Positions 23,801 to 30,797 of a DNA stretch of 32,377 nucleotides are shown here, in pieces. The stretch is from Myxococcaceae bacterium (lineage in GTDB: Bacteria > Myxococcota > Myxococcia > Myxococcales > Myxococcaceae). Position numbers and translations under genes: made by a program. The stretch covers positions 1-32,377 of the forward strand of contig SECN01000055.1 in the NCBI GenBank assembly GCA_004173515.1. Reading direction: 5' to 3'. Each line of letters starts with the position of its first letter. Position 1 is the first letter of the stretch. Below the pieces are notes generated by a model. The model had not been told where the DNA came from and did not search any database. It was given only the letters and a program-made list of their open reading frames with translations.

Positions 23801-23922
23801 ACACTGCCGGGGCCTTCCGCTTCCACGGTCGCCGCGCGCGTGGGGAGCGCCACCAGCAGGAGGGCCAGCCCCAGCGACATCCCACCGATGCGCCAGGTGA
23901 CGCTCCTTGTTCCTGCGGTCAT
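20872..23922 (-). CDS. TonB-dependent receptor with N-terminal TonB domain
   Basis: Outer-membrane protein of 1016 residues. Signal peptide 1-30 (ends PTRA-AT). A Pro/Gly/Ala-rich spacer leads to a TonB C-terminal-like domain (about 117-203: YPPTLVGEGVAGTVKLELLV, EGVHPLLNEAALHA, LRFSPALMEGKPVAVRLFF). A carboxypeptidase-regulatory-like beta domain follows (about 226-315), then a plug (about 330-460: VPGTMGDPFRVVMLLPGV, YPVVRGSQPASTGYFLDGI, FYPGTPPPQYGRLMGG) and a 22-strand-type barrel to the terminal Tyr. TonB domains normally sit in a separate inner-membrane protein, so this order is unusual. The substrate is unknown. The ATG at 23922 gives the full signal peptide; the ribosome site is weak, and Met15 is a less likely start. 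A terminator follows at 20826. Confidence 0.9.
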   Translation of the reverse strand: MTAGTRSVTWRIGGMSLGLALLLVALPTRAATVEAEGPGSVRLGDTLDAGLPVKEENLTPGAGPPGMDAPWTEGQGASPDGGAGPVAKEAELQRTDAGWAVEAGASPDGGPALAAFVPPALVGDSPAPYPPTLVGEGVAGTVKLELLVDEAGEVDTATLVEGVHPLLNEAALHAAPLLRFSPALMEGKPVAVRLFFEYRFEAPMTVATHADGGTQGPEGARLQGPITLKGLVRAKGNRTPLIGATLVSDAAPDFPVQTDEHGRFEARFPTGGQAVRVFAPGHKPGLYREALKGSESLEVVYGLEPLVLNPYETVVRGDRERTEVSRITLRDAELREVPGTMGDPFRVVMLLPGVGSMLSGVAYPVVRGSQPASTGYFLDGIRIPILFHLFLGPAVIHPDFLDAIDFYPGTPPPQYGRLMGGAIDGRLSRPRDDRVHGSAYADFINAGFFIETPFKSTGTNVSLAGRYSYTPWIIALAANSLQDPAPPGRTNPKVVLDFWDYQARVEQDVGKGKLRLFAFGSSDTFGSQAQDALGDTALQSIIFHRVDLRGRYPVGKGEFEVGGTWGLDRFSVVSRGPDTGDEIYIDQGTLSGRVGYNVPLTERLLLRTGADVDHKRAIVDLIRLEDGEEVEEDSIHAPVALATFAGAYAEAVWTPDAKWTVVPGLRLDSYHLSGGFDHKVIEPRLTVRHKLTDTLTLKGGAGLFHQPPTTLISLPVVDVGSLLLGLQEGVQMSVGAEWKVFSKWEVGLDFYVNPLLRTIELTPFSDEGLGDDLGPGEPDEPVEPDLPPGGGITRSGFRRVRARQISVDPPPVSRDDWDLPDFESHGLAYGMELLIRYPLGNNWFGWLSYSLQRSTRRTTFFRYDSQGRAISEDKADLPFAFDQTHILNLVVSHKFSNNITLGGVLHFNTGRPEYGTLGSQTMREGTDSDGRPAWVRVARDEVDRLPPFFRFDVRVSKAWAYETFTLEAYLDMLNVTLNQETLGFEYEGGGYSRQPLTKNSVGLPIALPIIGVKGRY

Positions 23923-24297
23923 GTGCGGTGGAGCTCGTCGTACGTGGAGTCAGGTCCCGGCCAGCGCCCATGAGGCCAGGGGATGTCCGCCCTGACAAGC
24001 GCCCCACCGTGATCGCCGCGAAGCTCTTGGCTCGGGGGCCGGCCACAATCCGCGCATCCTTCCGCTGCCGGACACTTGGGCCCGGGCTGCCGTCGCGCCG
24101 TGGATGCCCGCCCCCGCCCTCCGGACGGGGCGCCCCATTTCGGCGCAATCCCCACCCTCCAGGAAGTCGTCCTTTTCCTGATCCCTGGACTCCATGACAC
24201 GCCCCCGTCCCATGAGGCCGCCGCCTTGCGTCGCGATCCGGGCGCGCGGGCGTCGGAGGACCCAGGTGCCGCGCGCCCGAGCCTCGGAGTCCCCACC
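23923..24297. other. Divergent intergenic region
   Basis: A 375-base gap between the divergent TonB-receptor and Ig-like genes. No gene was recognised. CCCATGAGGCC occurs twice (23967-23977 and 24209-24219). No clear promoter boxes were seen. Confidence 0.35.
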
Positions 24298-24696
24298 ATG
24301 ATTCCCCCGCCGTCCCTGCGGTATCTGCCCCATGGTGTGTTCGCGTCCCTGCTGCTGGGGCTGGTGCTGATGCCGCTGCTGTTTCCACCGTCGCTCGCGC
24401 GGGCGGGGAACACCGGGCCGGACACGTTCATCGACGAGGGCCCTCCCGGCGCCACCACCTCCCGGGAAGCCCGCTTCGTCTTCACCGCCACGACGCTGAA
24501 GCCCGTCTTCTGGTGCTCGCTCGACGGCAGCCTCTACATCCCCTGCGAATCCCCCTGGCGCCTCAAGGACCTGGGCGTGGGCGAGCACACCCTGGACGTG
24601 TACGCGGTGGACGTGAACACCACCCACCGCGACCCCACCCCCTCCGGTTGGGTGTGGAGGGTGACGGAGGCAGGCCGGGCCCCCGCGGCGCGCTGA
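24298..24696 (+). CDS. Small secreted Ig-like domain protein
   Basis: Exported protein of 132 residues. A long hydrophobic signal (about 14-36, FASLLLGLVLMPLLFPPSLARA) is cleaved near ARA-GN. The rest is one beta-sandwich domain with the pattern F-x-F-x-A, FWCSLDGSLYIPCESPW, LGVGEHTLDVYAVD and a final WRV, a repeat common in large bacterial surface and extracellular proteins where Cys pairs bridge the strands. Here a single copy stands alone, so it may be a remnant or a binding module. The ATG at 24298 has CGGAG eight bases upstream. It converges on the XRE regulator gene. Confidence 0.75.
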   Translation: MIPPPSLRYLPHGVFASLLLGLVLMPLLFPPSLARAGNTGPDTFIDEGPPGATTSREARFVFTATTLKPVFWCSLDGSLYIPCESPWRLKDLGVGEHTLDVYAVDVNTTHRDPTPSGWVWRVTEAGRAPAAR

Positions 24697-24706
24697 AGAC
24701 CGCCCA

Positions 24707-25177
24707 TCAGCGGCGCGTCGGGAGGATGGCGCTGGCCACCAGGCTCATCAGCTTGAGCTGGGGGCGCGGCAGCCGCCGCAGGGAGCGCAGCAGGCGGCGC
24801 ATCTCCGGCAGGTCGTCCTTGTCCGTGGAGTCCTCTTCCCACAGCCCCGCGCCCGCCGCCGCCGCCACCGCCAGCCCCAGCGACGCGTCCGCGGACAACT
24901 GCAACGCCAGGCACAGCCGGAACAGCGTGGGGACGCTGGGCATCATCTTGCCCCGCTCCAGCCGGCCGTAGACCTCCGACGCGATGCCGACGCGGTCCGC
25001 CACATCCGCCTGCGTCAGTCCGGCCCGCAGCCGGGCGGCCCGGGCCGCCGCGCCCACACTGACCGCCAGCTTGCGCTCCAACTGCCTTCGCGACAGCGCG
25101 GCGGCGGACGCAGGCGCCCTGGGGCGCTTCTTGCGGGCGCGGCCGGAAGCGATAGGACCTCGGGGGTGGGTTTTCAC
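24707..25177 (-). CDS. XRE-family helix-turn-helix regulator
   Basis: DNA-binding protein of 156 residues with an Arg/Lys-rich N-terminus, then an XRE domain (about 45-100: AARLRAGLTQADVADRVGIAS as five-helix start, YGRLERGKMMPSVPTLFRL). The C-terminal part has a hydrophobic Ala/Leu segment and an Arg/Leu helix (MRRLLRSLRRLPRPQLKLM). I chose GTG at 25177 because AAGG precedes it; it also overlaps, as GTGA, the stop of a possible 25-codon leader frame from 25251. An ATG at 25237 would add 20 residues and lacks a ribosome site. TATATA at 25258-25263 could be part of the promoter. Targets are unknown. Confidence 0.85.
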   Translation of the reverse strand: MKTHPRGPIASGRARKKRPRAPASAAALSRRQLERKLAVSVGAAARAARLRAGLTQADVADRVGIASEVYGRLERGKMMPSVPTLFRLCLALQLSADASLGLAVAAAAGAGLWEEDSTDKDDLPEMRRLLRSLRRLPRPQLKLMSLVASAILPTRR

Positions 25178-25237
25178 CACATCAACCTTGCACGTGACGT
25201 CCGGCGCGGTGGCCCCAGGCTCGCGGCCCCTCTGCAT

Positions 25238-25516
25238 CCGGAACGGTTCATGGGCCGTATATAACCCACCACGTCACCCGGGCCCATTCCTATATGACAG
25301 GTAGTCCCCGCAATCCCCCGCCCGCAGGGAGAACCCCGTCTTCTGCCTCCCCTGCGCACATCTACTGACACGCTGGCGCGCGGAATCGGAACAGCCTGGG
25401 GGATTGTCCGCGAGGGGGCCCATCAGGTTGCGCCGCCGCTGCTCCGGAAGTGCTCCAGGGGTGCTCCGGAGCTTCGCCAGAGCCGCTCGGAGCGGCTCCG
25501 GGGCCGTAACGGGGGC
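25238..25516 (-). other. Intergenic region with TATA elements and palindrome cluster
   Basis: The left part holds TATATA (25258-25263) and another TATAT near 25292, likely part of the XRE promoter. The right part (25435-25505) is dense in related inverted repeats: the palindrome GCTCCGGAGC (25463-25472), repeated GTGCTCC units, and GAGCCGCTC (25480-25488) with GAGCGGCTC (25490-25498). The last may help end the operon to its right, but no T run follows. Confidence 0.45.
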
Positions 25517-26125
25517 TCAACCCTCGGAGGTGGCCACGCGTTCCCAGCCCGGCGGGTAGTGCGTGACGAGCCCCTGGGCGTCGGTGTCCACCTCCGCGAC
25601 GAAGGCGCCGCCCGCGCTCTCGTAGCGGTAGAGCGACACCGACAGCCGGGTGTAGCGCTGCTCCAGCCGCTCCAGGGACAGGTCCGGCAGGCGCACCCAC
25701 GCGGCCGTCACGTCCCGGGCCTGCCCCACCTCCAGCCCCAGCCGGCGGATGGGCAGGGTGTTGGTGGACGGGGTGACGCTCAGGTCCACGTCCACGCACC
25801 CGCGCAGCTCCGGCAGCTCGCGGCCGTCGCGCCACCAGCGCTGGTGCTCATCCACCTGGAGCACCATCATGCGCCGCGTGCCGCCCTGGTGCAGGACCAG
25901 CCGCGCCTCGCGCGTGTGCCAGTCCGGATCGCACGCCACGGTGTAGCGCACGAGCAGCGGCAGGCCCTCGCTCACCAGCACCGAGGTGCCCGTGAGCAGG
26001 GGGCCCGCGGCGGACTCCCACAGCTCGCAGTGTTCGGTGCCCGGGGACTCCAGGCGCCGCCACGTGACGGCCTGCACGCAGCGGCCCTCGGGCGTGCCTC
26101 CGGGGCGGGAGGCAGGCGGCGTCAT
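25517..26125 (-). CDS. Putative glycolipid-binding domain protein
   Basis: Protein of 202 residues matching the DUF1089/PA1994-type glycolipid-binding family: early W-R-x-L-E (VTWRRLESPGTEHCELWES), the strand YTVACDPDWHTREARLVL, WWRDGRELPELRGCVDVDLS with TPSTNTLPIRRL, and the end SLYRYESAGGAFVAEVDTDA followed by GLVTHYPPGW. The family forms a beta barrel related to lipoprotein-localisation folds; glycolipid binding is suggested by structure only. No signal peptide is present. It follows the DUF4157 gene by 16 bases on the same strand and is therefore in its operon. Confidence 0.88.
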   Translation of the reverse strand: MTPPASRPGGTPEGRCVQAVTWRRLESPGTEHCELWESAAGPLLTGTSVLVSEGLPLLVRYTVACDPDWHTREARLVLHQGGTRRMMVLQVDEHQRWWRDGRELPELRGCVDVDLSVTPSTNTLPIRRLGLEVGQARDVTAAWVRLPDLSLERLEQRYTRLSVSLYRYESAGGAFVAEVDTDAQGLVTHYPPGWERVATSEG

Positions 26126-26141
26126 GGGGACGGCCTCTGGA

Positions 26142-26981
26142 TCAAGGGGCGCCCCGTCCGGCGTAGAGGGAGTCCAGGGCCTCGTCCAGCAGGCACAGGG
26201 CGGCGTCGCTCCAGCCGCGCAGCCGCTGCTGGGGGGTGGGCCGGCCCGTGTGGGGGATGAGCTGCGCGTCGGCGGCGTCCTCGATGAACTGGGCCTGCTG
26301 CTCCGCGTTCAGCTCCGCCCACCGGCGGTGTCCCACGGCCTTGCGCCAGTCGTAGCCGTCGCCCAGGTACTGGGCCGCCAGCGCGCCGCTCAGGTAGCCC
26401 GTGCCGCCGTGCTGGTGCTGCCACACGTGCGTCAGCTCGTGCACCAGCAGCCGGAAGCCCACCGCGCCGTAGCCGGGCGGGATGAAGAGGATGTCGCCGT
26501 GGGCGAACGCGCGGCCCGGCAGGCCCAGCAGGCCCAGGGCGCCTTCCTTCACGCGCACGCAGCGGAAGTCCAGGCTGTCACCGAAGATGGGCTTGAGCCG
26601 CGTCACCTCCGCGTCCGTCAGCCGGCGGCCCACGGGCTCCAGGCCGGACACCACCTGCACCGCGCTGAGCACGCGCCCGCCCAGCATCAGCACCAGGTCC
26701 ATGGGCACCTGCGCCACGCGGAACAGGCCGCGCTTGAGCTGGGGCAGGCCCTCCCGGGAGCGGCCCGTCGCACAGCGGGCCATGCCGCCGGCCAGCAGCA
26801 AGAGCGCCACGTACGCGCTGCGCGCGGCGCCCGCGGACGCCCCGGCGATGCCGGTGAAGAGCCCATGGCCCGCATCCGCGACCCGCTCGGTCAGCGGCGC
26901 GGGACGGGTGTCACGGACAGCCTGACGATTCAGCGAGGTGGGAGACCCCAAGGACCAGCTCCAGGAGCGATCGCAACTCAC
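26142..26981 (-). CDS. DUF4157 domain protein with HExxH motif
   Basis: Protein of up to 279 residues. The N-terminal third has hydrophobic stretches (AARSAYVALLLLAGGMARC) without a clean signal peptide. The DUF4157-type domain follows: a phosphate-loop-like stretch DILFIPPGYGAVGF and LVHELTHVWQHQHGG, whose HELTH (His181) is the zinc-metallopeptidase motif. The C-terminus has aromatic and acidic segments (YDWRKAVGHRRW, QFIEDAADAQL). Proteolytic activity is inferred only. The GTG at 26981 overlaps the receiver-like gene by 71 bases; a TTG at 26951 has GGAG at seven bases and would still overlap by 41. DUF4157 domains often occur with secretion or toxin systems, but none is adjacent. Confidence 0.8.
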   Translation of the reverse strand: MSCDRSWSWSLGSPTSLNRQAVRDTRPAPLTERVADAGHGLFTGIAGASAGAARSAYVALLLLAGGMARCATGRSREGLPQLKRGLFRVAQVPMDLVLMLGGRVLSAVQVVSGLEPVGRRLTDAEVTRLKPIFGDSLDFRCVRVKEGALGLLGLPGRAFAHGDILFIPPGYGAVGFRLLVHELTHVWQHQHGGTGYLSGALAAQYLGDGYDWRKAVGHRRWAELNAEQQAQFIEDAADAQLIPHTGRPTPQQRLRGWSDAALCLLDEALDSLYAGRGAP

Positions 26982-27429
26982 CGGAGCGCCAGGGCCGGCC
27001 GAGTGCGAAGTGGGTATGGCTGGAGGCCCGGAAGCTGGCGCTGGCTTCAGGGCGGAAACCGGAGGACAGGAGAATGCGCGGACCGCTGAAGCCCCGGTCC
27101 ACCAGACGGCAGAGGAAATCGCTCACGACGCGGCGGTCCGCGTCGAGGTCCAGCACCAGCCCATCGACGTCCACACCTAGGTCCAACCGCCGGTCGGCCG
27201 ACGTGGCCCCCAGCGCCGCCACCACGCGGCACCCCTCCCCCACTTCCCGGGCCACCGCCAACCGCACCTCGGGCGACTCGGAGACCACCAGCAACACCGG
27301 CACCGCCGGCACCCTCCGGGCCGCCGGAACCGAAGTCAGTCCCCCGCGCCGAACACCCGGGACCGCGGGCGCCGTGGGGCGGGAGAAGGCGAATTCCGGG
27401 ACAAGGAGGGAAGACGGTGCGGTAGACAC
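26911..27429 (-). CDS. Degenerate receiver-like protein
   Basis: Protein of up to 172 residues whose core (about 43-160) has receiver spacing: VPVLLVVSESPEVRLAVARE, VDGLVLDLDADRRVV, a FSGPRILLSSGF strand and FALGRPWRSGELRSLLE. The phosphorylation Asp is probably in LVLDLD, but the first acidic pocket is SES and the usual Lys is Arg (GRPW), so it may not be phosphorylated normally. GTG at 27429 is the longest start; GTG at 27303 has GGAGG at nine bases and begins just before the core, so it is a real alternative. It leads an operon with the DUF4157 and glycolipid-binding genes and overlaps the former. Confidence 0.72.
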   Translation of the reverse strand: MSTAPSSLLVPEFAFSRPTAPAVPGVRRGGLTSVPAARRVPAVPVLLVVSESPEVRLAVAREVGEGCRVVAALGATSADRRLDLGVDVDGLVLDLDADRRVVSDFLCRLVDRGFSGPRILLSSGFRPEASASFRASSHTHFALGRPWRSGELRSLLELVLGVSHLAESSGCP

Positions 27430-27483
27430 GTCCTCACAGTAAACAGCAATATCGGAAATATCAAGCTTGGCTTCAATCTCCGG

Positions 27484-28692
27484 CTAACGGGGCGCGGAGA
27501 CCAGGGTGAGGGCGGCGATCTCCGGTGCGGGGCCCAGGCGGAGCGGGGGCCCCCAGTAGCCGGTGCCGCGGTGCGTATAGACCTGGGTGCCGGCCACGGT
27601 GGCCAGGCCCTGGACGACGGGCTGCTGGAACTTCACGAAGAACATGAAGGGGAAGATCTGCCCGCCGTGGGTGTGGCCGGACAGTTGGAGGTCCACGCGC
27701 AGGCCGGCCAGGGACAGGGCGGTGCGGGGCTGGTGGGCCAGCAGCAGGCGGGGCACGTCGGCCGGGGCGCCTTGCAGGGCGAGGTCGGGGCGGCTGGCGA
27801 GCGGCGGGTCGATCTGCCCCGCGTTGAAGTCGGTGACGCCGGCCACGACGAGCCGGGCGCCGCCGCGCTCCACCACGCGGTGTTCGTTGTTGAGGACGGT
27901 GATGCCCAGCCGGGCCACCTCTGAAATCCAGTCGCGGGCGCCGTGGTAGAATTCATGATTCCCGGTGACGTAGTAGACGCCCAGCTTCGCCTTGAGGCCC
28001 GCGAGCGGCGCCACCTGGTCGCGCAGCTGCTCCACGGTGCCGTCCACCAGGTCGCCCGTCACGGCGATGATGTCCGGGTCCAGCGCGTTCACCTGGTCCA
28101 CCACGCGCTGGAGCCACACGCCGTCCAGGGTGGGGCCCACGTGGACGTCGGAGAGCTGCACCACGCGCAGGCCGTCCAGGCCCGGGCCCAGGTCCTTGAG
28201 GGGCACGGTGGTGCGCTCCACCTTCGCGCGGCCACGGGCGGTGACGAACGCGAACGCCACGGCGGGCACGACGGTGCCCAGCACGGCCGCCGCGCGGCCC
28301 TGAGCCAGCGCGTGCATGTCGGTGACGGCGCCGGACAGGGACAGCACGCCCGCGACGATGTCCGAGGCCAGCACGGCGGTCAGGAAGATGCCGAAGGCGC
28401 CCAGCCACACGTAGGCGCCCCACTGGATGGCGCGGGACAGGCCGGTGGGCTGCTCACGGCGGGAGACGCGAAAGCCGGCCAGCAGGACGAGGTAGCACAG
28501 GCCCAGCAGGCCCCAGCCCACGGCGGCCCAGGGGGCGGGCCAGCCCGGGGACGTGAAGAGGCGCAGGCCGATGTAGACATGCAGCAAGGTGGGCAGGGCG
28601 AGCCCCAGCACCAGGGACAGCATCCAGCGCCAGCCCGGCGAGCGGCGGGCCGGCCGCGAGGGGACTTCTTCCGAGGACACGTCCGTCGTCAC
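27484..28692 (-). CDS. Membrane-bound calcineurin-like metallophosphoesterase
   Basis: Protein of 402 residues with four N-terminal membrane segments (about 20-45, 52-72, 88-118 and 135-155) and a cytoplasmic- or periplasmic-facing phosphoesterase domain. All metal motifs are intact: LRVVQLSDVHVG, IIAVTGDLVDG, YYVTGNHEFYHG, LLLAHQPR and LSGHTHGGQIFPF. This is the YkuE-like group, acting on phosphoester bonds of lipid or envelope substrates in characterised cases; the substrate here is unknown. GTG at 28692 follows GGAAGGTGG at five bases; the much longer upstream frame is not coding. It is the intact paralogue of the broken gene at 8166-9027 and diverges from the toxin gene. Confidence 0.9.
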   Translation of the reverse strand: MTTDVSSEEVPSRPARRSPGWRWMLSLVLGLALPTLLHVYIGLRLFTSPGWPAPWAAVGWGLLGLCYLVLLAGFRVSRREQPTGLSRAIQWGAYVWLGAFGIFLTAVLASDIVAGVLSLSGAVTDMHALAQGRAAAVLGTVVPAVAFAFVTARGRAKVERTTVPLKDLGPGLDGLRVVQLSDVHVGPTLDGVWLQRVVDQVNALDPDIIAVTGDLVDGTVEQLRDQVAPLAGLKAKLGVYYVTGNHEFYHGARDWISEVARLGITVLNNEHRVVERGGARLVVAGVTDFNAGQIDPPLASRPDLALQGAPADVPRLLLAHQPRTALSLAGLRVDLQLSGHTHGGQIFPFMFFVKFQQPVVQGLATVAGTQVYTHRGTGYWGPPLRLGPAPEIAALTLVSAPR

Positions 28693-28752
28693 GCGCGCCA
28701 CCTTCCGCCCCGGAACACCGCCCTGGGGACGCCTTCGAGGGCGGGAAGATAA

Positions 28753-28766
28753 CGGGAGGCCTCCCG
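28753..28766. promoter_or_regulatory. 14-base palindrome in divergent promoter region
   Basis: A perfect palindrome, CGGGAGGCCTCCCG, lies near the middle of the 171-base gap between the phosphoesterase and the toxin gene. It could bind a regulator for either side. GC-rich sequence raises the chance of coincidence. Confidence 0.35.
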
Positions 28767-28863
28767 ACGCGCCCGGCAACCCCTCCGCGCCCGGCCTTCC
28801 TGTCCCTCGGGGGTCGGAGGGCACCTGGAAGGCGGGACACGGCTTCGCGGCTAGCGTGCGGGC

Positions 28864-30201
28864 ATGAGGCGATGGGAGTGGGCGCTGCTGTTGGGGTTGC
28901 TCGTGTCGGGCTGCGCGACGACGCGGGTCGTGAAACTGGAGACGGACGACGGCGCCCGGGAGGTCGTCACGCCGCGCGAGGACGTGGACGCATCGCTCGC
29001 CGCGACCCGGCTGGACGACGGAGAGTTCAAGCGGGCCGTGAGGGCGATGGCGCGGGAGGTGCGGCCCTCCGCGCATCCCATGAGGGAGGCCCGGGAGTTG
29101 TTCGGCCTGCCGGAGCGCAGCGGCCTGTTCGGATTCCAGGAGCGGACCCAGCGGATCATCCCGCTGGGCGAAGAGGAAGCGCGGGAGCTGCACCTGCTGG
29201 ATGCCTCCGACGACCTGACCCGTGGCTACAAGCACTGGTGCGACAGCCGCCGGAAACAACCGGGGGACTGTCTGCGATTGCTGGAAGAGGGACCGTTGCT
29301 GGGGAGCGATGGTCGCTATGCGCTGGCGATGGCGGTCGCGATGGATTCGGTGTGGCGCGAGACCTCCGACGCGCTGAAGGACATGGCCCATCCGCAGGCG
29401 GTGATGGCCATGATGACCTCCACCGTGACGATGTACCTGTTGCTCTGGGCGCTGCCGGAGCCCTTGTCCAAGGGGCTCGCCGCCCTGATGACCGCGACCG
29501 CCATCGCGTACCTGGGAGTGGACACGGTGTGGCGCATCCTGGATGGGTGGGTGGCGCTGGTGCGGCAGGTGGATCAAGCCACCACGTTCGTGCAGGTGCG
29601 CGACGCGGGCGAGGCGTACGGAAAGGTGCTGGGAGAAAACTCAGCGCGGGTCTTCGTCATGGTGGCCGCCGCCGCGCTGGGAAACACGGCGGGGCTCGCC
29701 GCGAGGACACAAAGCCTGCCGGGCTCGGCGCAGGCCGCGCTCGCGGTGGAGACCCAGGCGGGTTTTCAGTACGTGGCCATGGGGAGCATCCGCTCCGTGG
29801 CGATGACCGCCGACGGGTTCACCATCGCGCTCGCGCCCAACGCGCTCGCGATGTCATCCCGGTCCGGGCCGCCCCAGAAGCATCACCTGGCCACCATCCG
29901 CAATGAGAAGTCCTCGAAGAATGGCGGGCCCTGGACACCGCTCTTCCGAAAGCTCTTCAAGAAGGCTGGCATGGACTTGAAGGATCCTGAGAACATCGTC
30001 GAGATCCAAGGCCACCGAGGTCCCCACCCGCGCAAGTACCATGAAGCCGTGATGCGACGGTTGAGTGAGGCGACGGAAGAATGCCGGACCCTCGTGCAAT
30101 GTCGCGAGGCCCTGACCCATGCACTCAACGATTTGGCCCGGGAAGCCAACACACCGGGATCCGTTCTCAATAGACTCCTGACGTCCCGAAAGGGAGGCTA
30201 G
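28864..30201 (+). CDS. SitA-like lipoprotein toxin with C-terminal AHH nuclease domain
   Basis: Lipoprotein of 445 residues; lipobox LVSGC with Cys17. A conserved-looking middle (about 110-320) includes YKHWCDSRRKQPGDCLRLL, a hydrophobic hairpin (MTSTVTMYLLLWALPEP, then GLAALMTATAIAYLGVDTVW) and a second hydrophobic stretch (VFVMVAAAALGNTAGLAA), as expected for a transport part. The C-terminus is an AHH-type nuclease: KHHLATIRN with His340-His341, then DPENIVEIQGHRGPHPRKYH. In myxobacteria lipoprotein toxins of the SitA group pass between sister cells by TraA/TraB-dependent outer-membrane exchange and kill cells lacking immunity. That family link is inferred from lipobox, middle region and toxin/immunity order. 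GC falls from 77 percent (29701-29760) to 50 percent (29941-30000) where the nuclease begins. The immunity gene follows at 9 bases. Confidence 0.82.
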   Translation: MRRWEWALLLGLLVSGCATTRVVKLETDDGAREVVTPREDVDASLAATRLDDGEFKRAVRAMAREVRPSAHPMREARELFGLPERSGLFGFQERTQRIIPLGEEEARELHLLDASDDLTRGYKHWCDSRRKQPGDCLRLLEEGPLLGSDGRYALAMAVAMDSVWRETSDALKDMAHPQAVMAMMTSTVTMYLLLWALPEPLSKGLAALMTATAIAYLGVDTVWRILDGWVALVRQVDQATTFVQVRDAGEAYGKVLGENSARVFVMVAAAALGNTAGLAARTQSLPGSAQAALAVETQAGFQYVAMGSIRSVAMTADGFTIALAPNALAMSSRSGPPQKHHLATIRNEKSSKNGGPWTPLFRKLFKKAGMDLKDPENIVEIQGHRGPHPRKYHEAVMRRLSEATEECRTLVQCREALTHALNDLAREANTPGSVLNRLLTSRKGG

Positions 30202-30210
30202 GAGCCACTT

Positions 30211-30783
30211 ATGGCTGCTCGATTCTTCGACCTCTCGGAGGATGTCCAGGAAGGGAACTGGTTCCTGGAGGATCCCGTCGATATGAACTCCGTGGAGGTC
30301 GAGGTCGATCCCTGGATGTTCAGGGCTGGGAAACCCATTCAAATGCCTGATCGGCTCCGGGTCCCCATCGGCGAACCTGGACGCGCTCGGGACTTTTCAC
30401 TGGCAGGCGTCGGGCTGACCCCCATCGTCCACGTCAAGCTCGCGATGGTCCTCGCGGAGCGTGCGGCCGACGACGTGCAACTCATCCCGGTCGACATTCC
30501 CAGACACCCGGACCAGTACGTCCTCGTGGTCGCCACGAAGACCGTTCGCTGCATCGACGAAAAGGCCTCCGAGGAGGTCCTCTTCTGGGAACCCAGACAC
30601 AACAAGCCGGAGAAGCTCGGGCAGTACCGCTCCGTGTTTGGCATGCGCATCGACCCATCGAAGGTCGGCGCCACCCAGCTCTTCCGTCCATGGGGATGGC
30701 GGGTCACGCTCATCGTCTCCGAAGACCTCAAGACCGCGCTGGAGCGAACGGGCGCCACCGGCATGTACTTCACCGAGGTCTGA
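30211..30783 (+). CDS. Imm11-type (DUF1629) immunity protein
   Basis: Cytoplasmic protein of 190 residues with Imm11/DUF1629 features: VQLIPVDIPRHPDQYVLVV, then TVRCIDEKASE, EKLGQYRSVFGMRIDPSKVG, LFRPWGWRVTLIVSEDLKTAL and an end in TGMYFTEV. These proteins neutralise the toxin encoded next to them, here the AHH nuclease. GGAG, which overlaps the toxin stop region, lies seven bases before the ATG at 30211, so the two genes are co-transcribed. Codon use is less GC-biased than in the neighbouring housekeeping-type genes, consistent with exchange together with the toxin tip. It converges on the large surface-protein gene 14 bases away. Confidence 0.85.
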   Translation: MAARFFDLSEDVQEGNWFLEDPVDMNSVEVEVDPWMFRAGKPIQMPDRLRVPIGEPGRARDFSLAGVGLTPIVHVKLAMVLAERAADDVQLIPVDIPRHPDQYVLVVATKTVRCIDEKASEEVLFWEPRHNKPEKLGQYRSVFGMRIDPSKVGATQLFRPWGWRVTLIVSEDLKTALERTGATGMYFTEV

Positions 30784-30797
30784 CCCGGCCCGCTCGC

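Noticed and set aside
22291..23973. 560-codon open frame on the plus strand
   Set aside because: Antisense to the TonB receptor; composition is that of a shadow frame.
28693..29577. N-terminal extension of the phosphoesterase frame
   Set aside because: It runs antisense through the toxin gene; the GTG at 28692 has a good ribosome site and begins just before the first membrane segment.
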